The translations under genes and the position numbers were made by a program. Below are positions 63,825 through 64,000 of a stretch of 64,000 nt of DNA, piece after piece. The DNA lies in contig JAGCYH010000020.1 of assembly GCA_017960905.1 (NCBI GenBank), positions 55,013-119,012 on the forward strand, read 5' to 3'. The stretch's first letter is position 1. Each line of letters starts with the position of its first letter. This DNA comes from Bacteroidales bacterium (GTDB lineage Bacteria > Bacteroidota > Bacteroidia > Bacteroidales > Marinilabiliaceae). The notes under the pieces were generated by a model. The model worked only from the letters and a program-made list of their open reading frames with translations. It made no database searches and was not told the DNA's origin.

Positions 63825-63918
63825 AAGAATTTTCGAGTGAGGCGGCCGCACAAAACACCGTTCAAACGAAGCGCAGCGAAGTGCGTTTGTTTTGTGCAGC
63901 CGAGCGAAGAAAATTCTT
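63825..63918. repeat. Long imperfect inverted repeat at the right edge
   Basis: AAGAATTTTC (63825-63834) pairs with GAAAATTCTT (63909-63918), and GCACAAAACA (63848-63857) with TGTTTTGTGC (63888-63897). CAAACG/CGTTTG lies nested inside. The loop and flanks repeat the words AGCGAAG and GCGCAGCGAA. A further TTTTTTCTC/GAGAAAAAA hairpin follows near 63958. No coding pattern is seen to the window end. Confidence 0.6.
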
Positions 63919-64000
63919 AGCGAAGCAGGTTCAGCGACGAGCTCTTTTTTGCTTCGTTTTTTCTCGCGGTGAGAAAAAATGAATTCGCGCAGCGAAAAAA

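Overview
The window reads as a chromosomal segment of a member of the Bacteroidetes, most likely order Bacteroidales. The evidence is a SprA-type type IX secretion (T9SS) translocon gene, two secreted proteins with T9SS C-terminal sorting domains, a RprX/RprY-like sensor-regulator pair, and a SusD-free glycogen cluster of debranching enzyme, GT4 synthase, GH57 and phosphorylase. Many genes are also preceded by the Bacteroidetes -7 promoter box TAnnTTTG. Coding DNA is moderately GC-rich and intergenic DNA is strongly AT-rich. I cannot name a genus.

Layout. 1-7450: the 3' 97% of sprA (cut by the left edge), then tsaE. 7470-11140: accessory stretch with an AAA-ATPase/PD-(D/E)XK protein, an array of small hairpins, a duplicated palindrome-promoter, a small membrane protein and a small exported protein. 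11241-19571: a GSCFA protein, then a four-gene glycogen/alpha-glucan cluster. 19675-23360: a C10 cysteine protease overlapping a small lipoprotein, a tiny XRE-like regulator and a structured non-coding element. 23670-25256: a second AAA/PD-(D/E)XK gene broken by one in-frame stop. 25289-34719: housekeeping genes (coiled-coil protein, folE, lipoprotein, two-component system, rnc-fabF-acpP, purN-nucleoside transporter). 34754-36517: an AT-rich island ending in a protein with four internal repeats. 36611-51828: esterase, cvpA, tRNA-Arg, rsgA, two outer-membrane proteins, ychF, tRNA-Cys, M23 peptidase, dxr, a propeller/SpoIIE-phosphatase sensor, waaA and a TPM-domain protein. 51830-54191: VTC-type polyphosphate polymerase domain protein and an alanine dehydrogenase family protein. 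54278-56244: a third ATPase with winged helix and nuclease-like domain, preceded by a regular array of inverted repeats. 56245-59124: korAB. 59214-63599: a very large T9SS-exported surface protein. 63600-64000: no gene, one long imperfect inverted repeat.

How the genes work together. The T9SS parts (SprA machinery, C10 protease and 1461-residue surface protein as cargo) point to surface proteolysis and adhesion. The glycogen cluster makes, debranches and phosphorolyses intracellular alpha-glucan; its GH57 member has an Asn where I expect the catalytic Asp, plus a lysine-rich tail. KorAB supplies ferredoxin-linked 2-oxoacid metabolism, consistent with an anaerobe.

The most unusual signals are cis-DNA patterns at the three ATPase/PD-(D/E)XK-type genes. 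There are six 35-bp inverted repeats at a 53-54 bp period ahead of the gene at 55717, a palindrome fused to the promoter of the gene at 7536 (repeated at 9372), and a T-run-terminated structured element beside the broken gene at 23670. Nothing could be searched or computed here. Family assignments rest on motif recognition.
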